NCBI RefSeq assembly: GCF_000179915.2
Contig: NC_014963.1
Coordinates: 4,526,001-4,590,000 of the forward strand
DNA: 64,000 bases
DNA from: Terriglobus saanensis SP1PR4
GTDB taxonomy: Bacteria > Acidobacteriota > Terriglobia > Terriglobales > Acidobacteriaceae
Reading direction: 5' to 3'
This document shows positions 34,228-43,014 of the stretch, piece after piece. Under the pieces are notes generated by a model. The model was not told the DNA's origin. It worked only from the letters and a program-made list of their open reading frames with translations, and ran no database searches. The stretch's first letter is position 1; the number at the start of each line of letters is the position of its first letter. A program made the position numbers and the translations under genes.

Positions 34228-35547
34228 ATGGACAAGCAAGAGCTTTCGCCCTCAGACACCTCGGAAACGCTTTCGCGGCGCAGCTTTCTGCGCGCAGCCA
34301 CCGGCACAGTAGCCGCAACCACGCTGGCTACAGGCGCATTGGCGCAGAACGAAACGGGTGGCACCGCGACTGCCACCATTCCTCCGCAACAAAATTATGT
34401 TGATCTCTCGCAAATCCACGGTGAGACGGAAGCGGCGGAACATGCACCCGGTCCGTTCCTTCCTAAAGACACGCGCGTGGGCTATGCCATCGTGGGTCTG
34501 GGACGCCTGTCGCTTAACCAGATCCTTCCCGCCTTCGGCACTTCTAAATATGCCAAGCCCGTAGCCCTTGTCTCCGGAGACCGCGCCAAGGCGCAGAAAG
34601 TGGCCGCGCAATACGGCATTGCCGACACGCACATTACGGACTACGCCAACTTCGAACGCCTGGCTCAGATGCCGGGCGTTGACGCGATCTATATTGTCCT
34701 GCCAGATGGCATGCACAAGGAGTTCGTTCTCCGCGGCGCGAAGATCGGCAAACACATCCTCTGCGAAAAGCCGATGGCCACCAGCGCTGCCGATTGCGAA
34801 GTAATGATTGAAGCCTGCAACCGCGCGAACGTGAAGCTGATGATCGCCTATCGCCAGCAGTACGAACCGATGAACCGCTATCTCCAGAAGATGGTCGCCG
34901 ACGGCAAGCTTGGCAGACTGAACTCCATCCTGAGTACGAACTCGCAGAACACAGGCGACCCGACCCAATGGCGCTTGAAGAAGGCACTCGCCGGTGGCGG
35001 CGCGCTACCGGACGTTGGCATCTACTGCCTCAACGCAGCCCGCTTTCTTTCAGGAGAAGAGCCCGACGAGGTACACGCCACGATCCATCAGCCGAAGGAT
35101 GACCCACGCTTCGCTGAAGTAGAAGCCCGCTGCAGCTTTACGGCACACTTTCCCTCTGGCCTGATCGCCACCTGCGTCTCCGCCTACGATGTTCACCGCT
35201 CCGCGATGCTTCGTCTCGAAGGCAGTAAGGCCTGGGCCGAGATGTCGCCCGCCTTTGGCTACCACGGCTCCAAGGTCAGATACAGCATGCTCACCGGTGA
35301 AGGCAACGACAAAAAAGATACCACCTTCGAACCCAGTATCGAAGACAAAGACCAGTTCGCCCTTGAGCTGGACCACTTCGCGACCTGTGTCCGCAAAAAC
35401 GTCCAACCGCACACCCCCGGCGAAGAAGGTCTGCAAGACCAGCGCATCATCGAAGCAATCTACAAGTCCGCAGCTACAGGCCGCACCGTGAAGATCGCTC
35501 CGCCCGCAAAACCCACACGCGGTCCCGCCATTCCCGAAAAGATCTAA
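34228..35547 (+). CDS. Tat-exported Gfo/Idh/MocA-family oxidoreductase
   Basis: The 439-residue protein has a twin-arginine signal (LSRRSFLRAATGTVAATTLA), then a linker and a Rossmann domain (VGYAIVGLGRLSLNQILPAF; VDAIYIVLPDGMHKEFVL; ILCEKPMA with the conserved EKP). A Gfo/Idh/MocA alpha/beta domain follows. The export signal and layout recall glucose-fructose oxidoreductase of Zymomonas, which is exported with tightly bound NADP. The substrate is unknown. The gene is divergent from rnr, with starts nearly touching. Confidence 0.88.
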   Translation: MDKQELSPSDTSETLSRRSFLRAATGTVAATTLATGALAQNETGGTATATIPPQQNYVDLSQIHGETEAAEHAPGPFLPKDTRVGYAIVGLGRLSLNQILPAFGTSKYAKPVALVSGDRAKAQKVAAQYGIADTHITDYANFERLAQMPGVDAIYIVLPDGMHKEFVLRGAKIGKHILCEKPMATSAADCEVMIEACNRANVKLMIAYRQQYEPMNRYLQKMVADGKLGRLNSILSTNSQNTGDPTQWRLKKALAGGGALPDVGIYCLNAARFLSGEEPDEVHATIHQPKDDPRFAEVEARCSFTAHFPSGLIATCVSAYDVHRSAMLRLEGSKAWAEMSPAFGYHGSKVRYSMLTGEGNDKKDTTFEPSIEDKDQFALELDHFATCVRKNVQPHTPGEEGLQDQRIIEAIYKSAATGRTVKIAPPAKPTRGPAIPEKI

Positions 35548-35548
35548 C

Positions 35549-35591
35549 GTGCAAAGAGAAGGAGCCACGACTGGCTCCCCTCTCTTTGCAC
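35549..35591. terminator. Bidirectional terminator-like hairpin between convergent genes
   Basis: A long hairpin follows the oxidoreductase stop: GTGCAAAGAGA (35549-35559) pairs perfectly with TCTCTTTGCAC (35581-35591), and inside it GGAGCCA pairs with TGGCTCC around a CGAC loop. It sits between the convergent oxidoreductase and TonB-receptor genes, so it can serve both directions. A short T-rich stretch follows on the plus strand. Confidence 0.75.
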
Positions 35592-35603
35592 CGGGTGGTT
35601 ATT

Positions 35604-38600
35604 TTAGAAGAGATACGCCAACTTGAAGCGGACTTGGCGCGCGGACTGGAAGGTGTTTGGTAAACCGTACTGGTTCGAAAGGATCTTCGGCTGATTCGCA
35701 TTGGAGAGTTTTCCATTCGCCACTGCGGTGTAGTCGAAGCCCGTCATCATCGTGTAGTAGTCTGTGCCCGTTGGATTGACTGCATTCGACGGCGTCGTAA
35801 TCGTGGCAGCTGCGGTAATGGGACTTGGGTTGTAGGCCATTACGGCATGCTGGTTGAAAAGGTTATTGGCATTCATCTCAGCACCGATCAGACGGTTTTC
35901 ATGTTCTTTACTCGCATGAATGTAATGGGAAAGGTTGACCCCTGTTTGTGTAAATGCGGGGGTACGTCGGCCATGTGTTACGCCGCTGCTCACAAGGTTA
36001 CCGCTTGCATCGCGAGAGTAATTAACGAAGCCGCCTTGATCCTCTACGAACTGGCACGCACTAATGCTTGAACCACCAAGCCCCATGCAGGTGGAGACAG
36101 GCGAACCGGACGTCGCTACCTGCTGCAGGCCAAAACTGGTCTCTCCCAGAAACGTCTTCAGACGATAACTACCGAAGAGTGTGAGCGCATGAGGACGGTC
36201 AGTTGGAAGAAAACCACCAAATTGTTTTCCATATGCGGTGTATTGCATTTGCGGAATATCAAAAGAGCGATTGTTGTTAGGGCTATGACGTCCACCCGAA
36301 CCATCGGCAATAAAGGTCGACGTAAGTCCCGGGTAGTTACCCGTCAGACGGCTGTAAGTATAAAAAGCTGTACCGTACCACTTTGCAGAGCGCTTCTCTA
36401 CCCTGATTTCCAACGCGTCATAGTTACGGATAGCCCTTGGTGTAGAAGGGCATTGTGGGCAGATGCCGGTGGGGTTCAGGAAGCCGGTCGCATTTGGGAT
36501 GAGATTATTCGCCGCCGCACGATAAACGTTTGGCAGGGCACGGTGGAGAAGATCTCCATAGGCCGACCCTGGATTGCCAATGTAATAACCGTAGGTATCA
36601 TTCAAACCCATATCTTCGGTCGTATTATCGAGCCGCTTCCGTACATATCGTGCATTGAAGGATAGGCTCGGCGTCATAGCCCATTGCGAACCCAGTTCGA
36701 TTTCATGCTGCGAACCAGGCTTAAGATTTGGATCGACACCAGGATCGTCGGCGCTGTTATTCACAGCCCGATAATCGAGGTTTTCGATAAACCGCCCAAC
36801 ATTGCCGCCAGCGCCGGAGGTATCCGTAGCGGGATTCGAACCTACGCCCGGAGCAAGTCCGCTGACAGGGCAAGAGTGGCGGAAGCCGTCTGGTCCAGCA
36901 GGCGCTGTTGGCTGAATTAAATTAAAGTTCGGATTATCCAGCGTATAGACACAATCATGCCAGTAGTTGCCGCCAAACGAACCCTGCGGAAGAGAGAACT
37001 TAAGGATGTCGAAGTACTTTCCATAGCTGGCAAAGACTTTCAGCTTGCCGTTATGCAGCACATCGTAAGCTCCACCGATGCGTGGAGCAATCTTGCTGCC
37101 CCAGCCGAAGGTCACGCTCGGATCACCCGCAACATAGGGCGGAACATATTCACGGTCGAAGCGAACTCCCGCATTGATCGTCAGGCCAGTATGCGCAACC
37201 GACCAGTCATCCTGTATGTACAACCCGTGCGCATTGCTGGAGATTGAACCAAGAACGTCGGTTCCGTCACGCACAATCGCGTAACCATAATTGCCCTGGC
37301 AGTTCTTTGTGGCTGAACTCACGCCGTATGCGGCCTGGTTTGCTGCGATGATCGCGTCGCAGGCTGTGGGGCTCGTGCCGGGAGAATAACTCTGGCCGTA
37401 GTACAGCAGCACCGAAGCATAGTCGTAGATCATCTTGACGTTATTCCCAGTATTGACGAAAGAGTATCCGCCCTTGATCGCATGCGTTCCGACAAAACCG
37501 GTCACGATCTGCGAGAGATCGATCGTAAAACTCTTCCGCGTGTATGTATTGAAAAACGTAGGTTGATTCGCGGCAATATTCGAGAAGCCGTTTGAGTTTT
37601 GGAATGCAGTTGGGATCGTTGCGCCGCTCAACGTGGCTGTAGTCGGCGTAGCGGATCCACTGTAGGAATAGCGCAAACCGGAAGCCGTACCCAGAGTATG
37701 GGTGTTGCTGAACAGGTAGCCATAGCGAGCAGAAATAAGTGTCTTCGACCCGATGTTATAGTCCCCTCCAAACGAGTAGATAGCAACCGGATTTACAAAA
37801 CCTCCATCCCCTCGGAAGCTGGAAGGGTTGGTACTGGCGCTTGAGTTAAGCTGACCGAGCTTACTGTCTGGATTCGGAAGCTGACCCACCGCCCGAATGA
37901 AATCGTAATTCCAACCTGCGAAGAGGCGGAGCTTCGAGGTTGGTTCATAATCGAGTCGCAAAACTGCATAGTGCTGGTCTGCGGCGTTGTAGTACGTATG
38001 TGCACCGGCATTCCCAGAGAATGTAGAGACGGCATCACGGCGCGTGCGCGCGAAGTCGGGCAGATACCCGGCAAATATTTGCACCTTTTCACTAAACAAC
38101 GGACCACCTACGTGGAATCCCGGATCGACGTAGCGATAGTGATCCTGGCGGGCAATGTAGTACTGTGCCGTGGCATCCACACGCGTCGCCGAGTTTGAAG
38201 ACGTCGTCGGATCGAGACGAAGGAAGCACGTCGTACTGTAGTTGCACTGATCGTTCGCATCCGTAGCGCTCGATTGATACTTCAAGAGCAAGCCGCCATG
38301 CCAGCGATTTGTACCGCGATTCGGATTGACGTTGATCACACCACCGAGGGCGCCACCGTATTGCGCGTCAATCGCGCCGCTCTTGACCGAAACCGCGCTC
38401 GAAAACTCCGTCGGGATATTCATCCCGATACCGCCGCCCTGAATATTCGTAATATTGATGCCGTCCGCCAGATAAATATTTTCCGCGTCAGACGCGCCGT
38501 CTACCTGAAAACCATTTGCACGGGAACTGCCTCCACCGACACTGGCGTTACCCGCAGCATTAGGGGCGGTCGCCCCGTTCAGTGTTGCGAGGCTCTGCAA

Positions 38601-39110
38601 TGGCTCCTGACGAACGCCAGGTGCAAGAGTCAGCAAAGATTGAAAAGACCGCCCCTTCGGCAGTGAGTCAATCTCCTGCTTTGTAATCACCGTTTCAATT
38701 TTGCTCTGTGTTACATCGACCAGCGCGACCGAATCGGTTACATTGATCTCCGTCTCCACGCCAACAATGAGTTTCAGATTCAAGTTCGGCAAGTCGCCTG
38801 CACTCAATTGAAGGTTCGTCGCCTTTGCTTTCATTCCGCCCCCCGTTACGGTGATGACGTAGGTTCCAGGAGGCAAAGCGTTTAAACGATAAAACCCATG
38901 CGAATCGGTCGTTGCGCTTGCTGGCGTGCCAAGTTGAGGGCTGGATGCCACGACACTGGCATTTGGGACTGCGGCGCCCGCAGGATCTGTAATCGTGCCC
39001 TGAATGGCACCCGTTGTTTCCTGGGCCAGTACGCTCATGCTCATTGTGCCGATTAACAGCAGGCTCATTCCCACCGCAAGTGTGCGGAGGTGCGTAAATA
39101 TCGTATGCAT
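35604..39110 (-). CDS. TonB-dependent receptor with carboxypeptidase-regulatory-like domain
   Basis: The 1168-residue outer-membrane protein has a signal peptide (about 1-30), a Cna/CarboxypepD-type beta-sandwich (GAIQGTITDPAGAAVPNASV), a plug region (ALVDVTQSKIETVITKQEID; LLTLAPGVRQEPLQSL) and a large beta-barrel ending in the terminal Phe of VRFKLAYLF. This Oar-like architecture is greatly expanded in Acidobacteriota and is linked to uptake of complex carbohydrates or to adhesion. The ATG at 39110 was chosen because GAGAGGT lies 9 bases upstream; the TTG 18 bases before overlaps that site. Confidence 0.93.
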   Translation of the reverse strand: MHTIFTHLRTLAVGMSLLLIGTMSMSVLAQETTGAIQGTITDPAGAAVPNASVVASSPQLGTPASATTDSHGFYRLNALPPGTYVITVTGGGMKAKATNLQLSAGDLPNLNLKLIVGVETEINVTDSVALVDVTQSKIETVITKQEIDSLPKGRSFQSLLTLAPGVRQEPLQSLATLNGATAPNAAGNASVGGGSSRANGFQVDGASDAENIYLADGINITNIQGGGIGMNIPTEFSSAVSVKSGAIDAQYGGALGGVINVNPNRGTNRWHGGLLLKYQSSATDANDQCNYSTTCFLRLDPTTSSNSATRVDATAQYYIARQDHYRYVDPGFHVGGPLFSEKVQIFAGYLPDFARTRRDAVSTFSGNAGAHTYYNAADQHYAVLRLDYEPTSKLRLFAGWNYDFIRAVGQLPNPDSKLGQLNSSASTNPSSFRGDGGFVNPVAIYSFGGDYNIGSKTLISARYGYLFSNTHTLGTASGLRYSYSGSATPTTATLSGATIPTAFQNSNGFSNIAANQPTFFNTYTRKSFTIDLSQIVTGFVGTHAIKGGYSFVNTGNNVKMIYDYASVLLYYGQSYSPGTSPTACDAIIAANQAAYGVSSATKNCQGNYGYAIVRDGTDVLGSISSNAHGLYIQDDWSVAHTGLTINAGVRFDREYVPPYVAGDPSVTFGWGSKIAPRIGGAYDVLHNGKLKVFASYGKYFDILKFSLPQGSFGGNYWHDCVYTLDNPNFNLIQPTAPAGPDGFRHSCPVSGLAPGVGSNPATDTSGAGGNVGRFIENLDYRAVNNSADDPGVDPNLKPGSQHEIELGSQWAMTPSLSFNARYVRKRLDNTTEDMGLNDTYGYYIGNPGSAYGDLLHRALPNVYRAAANNLIPNATGFLNPTGICPQCPSTPRAIRNYDALEIRVEKRSAKWYGTAFYTYSRLTGNYPGLTSTFIADGSGGRHSPNNNRSFDIPQMQYTAYGKQFGGFLPTDRPHALTLFGSYRLKTFLGETSFGLQQVATSGSPVSTCMGLGGSSISACQFVEDQGGFVNYSRDASGNLVSSGVTHGRRTPAFTQTGVNLSHYIHASKEHENRLIGAEMNANNLFNQHAVMAYNPSPITAAATITTPSNAVNPTGTDYYTMMTGFDYTAVANGKLSNANQPKILSNQYGLPNTFQSARQVRFKLAYLF

Positions 39111-39460
39111 CAGGCTGTGACCTCTCAAAAAAGTAAGTTGCTTGCCAACGGTTGTGGGTAAATCGGTCGGCCTCTTTGGGCCGTTCTCGATGCTGGTGAG
39201 TCACACCTTCCCTGCGCACGCGGGAACTCCGTGCGGAAATTAAGACAAAGGAATCCCTTCAGCGAAAACACTGTAAAGCCGCAAAAAAATACGGAGATAC
39301 GTGATTCTGCCGCCAGATGGCCCATGAAGACTTAAGGCACAAGGCCTATGGAGTTGAACGATTGAAGAGAGATTCTAGGATGTATCGCGCCATGTCAAGA
39401 CTTTTTACGCCACGCAAGGAACTTTTTTTCGAGTATTGCGTATCCAGTTCGCTATCGGAA
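39111..39460. promoter_or_regulatory. 350-bp intergenic region upstream of the TonB receptor
   Basis: No gene is supported here. On the minus strand TTGACA (39393-39398) and TAGAAT (39372-39377) are separated by 15 bp, a possible promoter that would leave a ~260-nt leader before the receptor gene. The leader is relatively A/T-rich near 39280 but shows no known riboswitch that I recognise. Confidence 0.35.
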
Positions 39461-40339
39461 CTAGAACTGGCTTCGCCGCTCTTTTCGGTACTGGCGAAGC
39501 CCCGCAGTAACCGCTCGCAACGAGCGTATCCGGAAGCTCAAAAGACGTCTCAGGATTTTGCCTGCCAGGAAGATTCCCTGTCCCAATTTGGGAAACTGGC
39601 CTTGCCTTTCCAGAAAACGAAGCCCACTCACCACAATGATCTGGTCCAACTGTGGCGTGCGCGCTCCGGGTAAGCTTCCGCCTTCGCGATGCAGAACCGC
39701 CGTGTCTTCAGCCACCACAACGCTCCAACCTGCCGACCGCGCGCGGAGACAGTAATCGGCATCGTCGAAGTACATAAAGTAGCCTTCCCAGAGAAACCCT
39801 ATCTGGGCAAAAGCCTCATGCGGAATCAGCACGCTGGCGAAGGTCGCGAAGGTATCCGGCTCCTTGAAGTCTTGCGGTTGATCGAAGTGCGTCGAGTAGC
39901 CACTGAGCGTATTGACGCGCCCGCCTCCCCAGGCCTGCACGCGCACCGGATCGTGTTGGAAATACAGCACCGATCCAACCACTCCAACCCCTGGAGCACA
40001 CTTCCGCACAAGCTTTTCCAAGGTATCCGGAGGACACACCGTGTCATTGTTCAGGAGCCAGAAGAACTCCGGCTCCGTCTCCATTGCTTTACGAAGGCCA
40101 ACATTTGTCCCGGCGGCAAAGCCGAGGTTCTTGCCGGCCTCCAGCACATGGGCGTTCAGCCGCAGCCGCCGGATCGAGGCGCAGATCTTTGCCACCGATT
40201 CGTCTTCGGAACCGTTGTCCACCACGATCACTTGAAGGGGAGAGTAGGTCTGCGTCGCCAGGCTTTCCAGGCACGCTACGGTATCCGACCAGCCGTTCCA
40301 GTTCACAACCACACAGCAGACTAGACCAGCATTATTCAC
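39461..40339 (-). CDS. Family 2 glycosyltransferase (rhamnosyltransferase-like)
   Basis: The ~292-residue GT-A enzyme starts CCVVVNWNGWSDTVACLESL, with the nucleotide-sugar pocket VIVVDNGSEDESV and the motif WLLNNDTVCPP (NDT as the DXD equivalent). The acceptor-side MYFDDADYCLRARSAGW is characteristic of rhamnosyl/glycosyltransferases in cell-surface polysaccharide synthesis. The start is uncertain: the GTG at 40339 was chosen because GGAG precedes it closely. A TTG at 40381 would add 14 non-conserved residues. Confidence 0.85.
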   Translation of the reverse strand: MNNAGLVCCVVVNWNGWSDTVACLESLATQTYSPLQVIVVDNGSEDESVAKICASIRRLRLNAHVLEAGKNLGFAAGTNVGLRKAMETEPEFFWLLNNDTVCPPDTLEKLVRKCAPGVGVVGSVLYFQHDPVRVQAWGGGRVNTLSGYSTHFDQPQDFKEPDTFATFASVLIPHEAFAQIGFLWEGYFMYFDDADYCLRARSAGWSVVVAEDTAVLHREGGSLPGARTPQLDQIIVVSGLRFLERQGQFPKLGQGIFLAGKILRRLLSFRIRSLRAVTAGLRQYRKERRSQF

Positions 40340-40413
40340 GCTCTCCAGAATACACTTCGCGCACAAATAAAAGCGAAACAAAGGCGAATACGGCCTACAA
40401 TCAGTGCAGGTAA

Positions 40414-41757
40414 ATGAGTACGCATCCCCATCTCGAAGCGCTTCCCTTCGCAGAGGACCGGTTCACGCACCTCCACGTCGACCTGAACAGCTTTTTCGCC
40501 TCGGTGGAACAGCAGCTCCATGAGGAGTACCGCAACAAGCCGCTCGCCGTGGTGCCCACGCTCGGTGACACCACCTGCGCCATTGCCGCCAGCTACGAAG
40601 CCAAGGCCCTCGGCATCAAAACCGGCACGCGCGTCGGCGAAATGAAGAAGCTCTGTCCCGACATCATTCTGGTCCAGGGCAACCATAGCGAGTACGCCGA
40701 ATTTTCCCATCGCATCTCCGCCGCAGTCGAACTTGTCTGCCCCGTTGCACATACACCATCCATCGACGAGATGGTCTGCCAACTTCTCGGCCGCGAACAG
40801 GAGCCGCCTCGCGCGCGTCAGATCGCCATGGACATCAAGCAGTCCATCAAGGACAACGTCGGTGAAACGCTGCGCTGCTCCATCGGCATGGCGCCTAACC
40901 GCTATCTTGCCAAGATAGCCAGCGACATGCAGAAGCCCGACGGACTCATCGGCCTTCTACCTTCGCAGCTTCCTCGCGCCATCGCGCATCTTGACCTCCG
41001 CGCCCTTCCCGGCGTCGGCGCACGCACAGAACAAATGCTCCTGAAGAAAAACATCACCACGATGCAAGAGCTGCTGTCGCTCGACCGCAACGGCATGCAC
41101 GCGCTCTGGAACTCCGTCTGGGGCGACCGCCTCTTCCACTGGCTGCGCGGACATAACACTGGCGACGATGGAGCTCCCATTCCCTCGGATCTTCAGAAGT
41201 CTCTCGGCCACTCACACGTTCTTGCACCGGAACACCGCTCTCCGCAGGGTGCATGGTCCGTCGCGCACAAGCTGATCCACAAAGCCACCATGCGTCTGCG
41301 CATGGAGAAGATGGCCGCAGCCTCCCTCTCGCTCACCATCCGCTACGCTCTTACGCGAGAACAGGCCGCTACTCTCCCCAAGACCAAGAGGCATCTCTCC
41401 GGCATCACGCATACGGGCTGGGCCATGGAGGCGCGCTTCCCTCACTGCCAGGACACACTCTCTATTCTCGAAGCGCTGCAGGCTCTATGGAAACAATCGC
41501 CGATGGGTCCGCTCAACCAGAAGCCCTTCTTCGTCGGCCTTGCTCTCGGCCGCCTTATTCCGGAGAATGAGCAACAGCCTACACTCTTTGCCGATCCCAA
41601 TAACCGCAGCCAACTCTCGACGACGATGGACAAACTGAATCTGAAGTACGGCCACGCCACGTTACATTTCGCGGGCATGCTCGCCGCGCGAGACTCCGCG
41701 CCCACGCGCATTGCGTTCACGCAGATCCCGGTCCAGTATGGCGTGGATTACATGTAG
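40414..41757 (+). CDS. Y-family DNA polymerase (DinB/Pol IV-like)
   Basis: The 447-residue translesion polymerase has the first catalytic Asp in HLHVDLNSFFASVEQQL and the catalytic SIDE motif in TPSIDEMVCQLL (normally YSIDE followed by aliphatic/aromatic residues). A helix-hairpin-helix thumb (LRALPGVGARTEQMLL) is also visible. The little-finger region (about 260-440) is unlike classical Pol IV, and no beta-clamp motif is obvious. It probably bypasses lesions under stress. It is convergent with the acyltransferase gene, 4 bp away. Confidence 0.88.
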   Translation: MSTHPHLEALPFAEDRFTHLHVDLNSFFASVEQQLHEEYRNKPLAVVPTLGDTTCAIAASYEAKALGIKTGTRVGEMKKLCPDIILVQGNHSEYAEFSHRISAAVELVCPVAHTPSIDEMVCQLLGREQEPPRARQIAMDIKQSIKDNVGETLRCSIGMAPNRYLAKIASDMQKPDGLIGLLPSQLPRAIAHLDLRALPGVGARTEQMLLKKNITTMQELLSLDRNGMHALWNSVWGDRLFHWLRGHNTGDDGAPIPSDLQKSLGHSHVLAPEHRSPQGAWSVAHKLIHKATMRLRMEKMAAASLSLTIRYALTREQAATLPKTKRHLSGITHTGWAMEARFPHCQDTLSILEALQALWKQSPMGPLNQKPFFVGLALGRLIPENEQQPTLFADPNNRSQLSTTMDKLNLKYGHATLHFAGMLAARDSAPTRIAFTQIPVQYGVDYM

Positions 41758-41761
41758 CAAT

Positions 41762-42868
41762 TTACGTGGGCCGTTCCTGCGGTTCGGGCGCTCTTTCCCA
41801 TCGATTCGGCGGCACTTCTGTCGAAAGAACGTGTCTCTGCTGCTTGCCGCTCACCAGCAGATCGAAGTCTTTTTGAGATCCCATGAAGAGCGCACGCGTC
41901 CATCTGAATCGCAGCAGAAGCATCGTGAACCCGTAAGAGATCGCGGAAAACAGGACGAGGGCCACCCACGGATGCCTGGGCACCAATCCACCTAATCCCG
42001 GAAGAACAGGCAGAACTTTGTGAATGAACATGATGCCCATGGAAGCCGCGCCAAAGCGCTCGACGAATCTTGCAACTGGCGGCGCGAGTCGTAGAAGCTG
42101 GCTGGCCTTGACCACCCAGAAGATGCAGCAGAGAGCGAGCGCAAACGAGACGAAGGGAACGCCATAGTCCGCGCCGCGCATGTTATAGGAGAGGGGCATT
42201 CCCCGCTTGAGTTCCCATACTGCGAAGCCTACCCCTACAGCGGTGAGAAGAGCGAGCCACCATGCTTCGACCTTCGCACGACGCCATAGATAACCGGTCA
42301 GGAAGAAAGGCATCGCAGCGGCACAGACATTCAAATCGAGTGGCAGCCCAAACCAGGGAAAGAAGATGGAGTTCGCATAGCTCAACAGAAGACCACAGAA
42401 CCCAACGGCAAGCGCAATGGTCAGGCCGCATCGCACAAGGAGCCAGTTGACCACTTGCTGGGTCGCAAAGAGGCAGGTGAGGAACCAGAAGACCCCGTAG
42501 AGTCCCTGCATCTGGTTACCGCCCCAAAGCAGCGTGAGCGCGTGGTGTCCCAGGATATGCGGATCGGCCCCGTGCCTGAGGACGTGGAAGACCTCTGCCG
42601 GATAGAGCAGGATCAGGAACGAGACGTAGGGAAGCAGGAGATGAATGGTTTTTTTGCGAAAGAAGTCACGAAAGTCCGCCTGCACTGTGTGGAGATATCC
42701 GCTCAGGAAGAAGAAGAGTGGCATGTGAAACAGATAAATAGAGCGGTTCAGTAAACCGCCGCTGTCGGTCACATGTCCGAGCACGACCAGCAGAATTCCG
42801 ATTCCCTTGCACGCGTCGATCCATGGAAGATGCTTCGAGGTGGCAGTATGTGTAGGGTGAGGACTCAT
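41762..42868 (-). CDS. Membrane acyltransferase (acyltransferase 3 / fucose-4-O-acetylase-like)
   Basis: The 368-residue polytopic protein starts with LPWIDACKGIGILLVVLGHV, the His-containing motif of acyltransferase family 3, followed by about ten hydrophobic segments and LFHMPLFFFLSGYL. It probably O-acetylates surface polysaccharides. The ATG at 42868 was preferred to a TTG three codons upstream. The neighbouring glycosyltransferases fit envelope modification. Confidence 0.85.
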   Translation of the reverse strand: MSPHPTHTATSKHLPWIDACKGIGILLVVLGHVTDSGGLLNRSIYLFHMPLFFFLSGYLHTVQADFRDFFRKKTIHLLLPYVSFLILLYPAEVFHVLRHGADPHILGHHALTLLWGGNQMQGLYGVFWFLTCLFATQQVVNWLLVRCGLTIALAVGFCGLLLSYANSIFFPWFGLPLDLNVCAAAMPFFLTGYLWRRAKVEAWWLALLTAVGVGFAVWELKRGMPLSYNMRGADYGVPFVSFALALCCIFWVVKASQLLRLAPPVARFVERFGAASMGIMFIHKVLPVLPGLGGLVPRHPWVALVLFSAISYGFTMLLLRFRWTRALFMGSQKDFDLLVSGKQQRHVLSTEVPPNRWERAPEPQERPT

Positions 42869-43014
42869 AACGTGCAAAACCTCGCTTTTTACGCGATCTT
42901 AAGTCATGAGTGCAGTATTTATTGTCGTTCTTAGGCCACATCAGGGAATTTTTTTTCCGCTACTGTCTTAGTTTATAGGACTGCCGGAAGCACCCAGCGT
43001 ATGCTCACACAACA

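Noticed and set aside
33330-34403. 357-codon plus-strand frame within rnr
   Set aside because: Antisense of RNase R; His/Arg-rich shadow composition.
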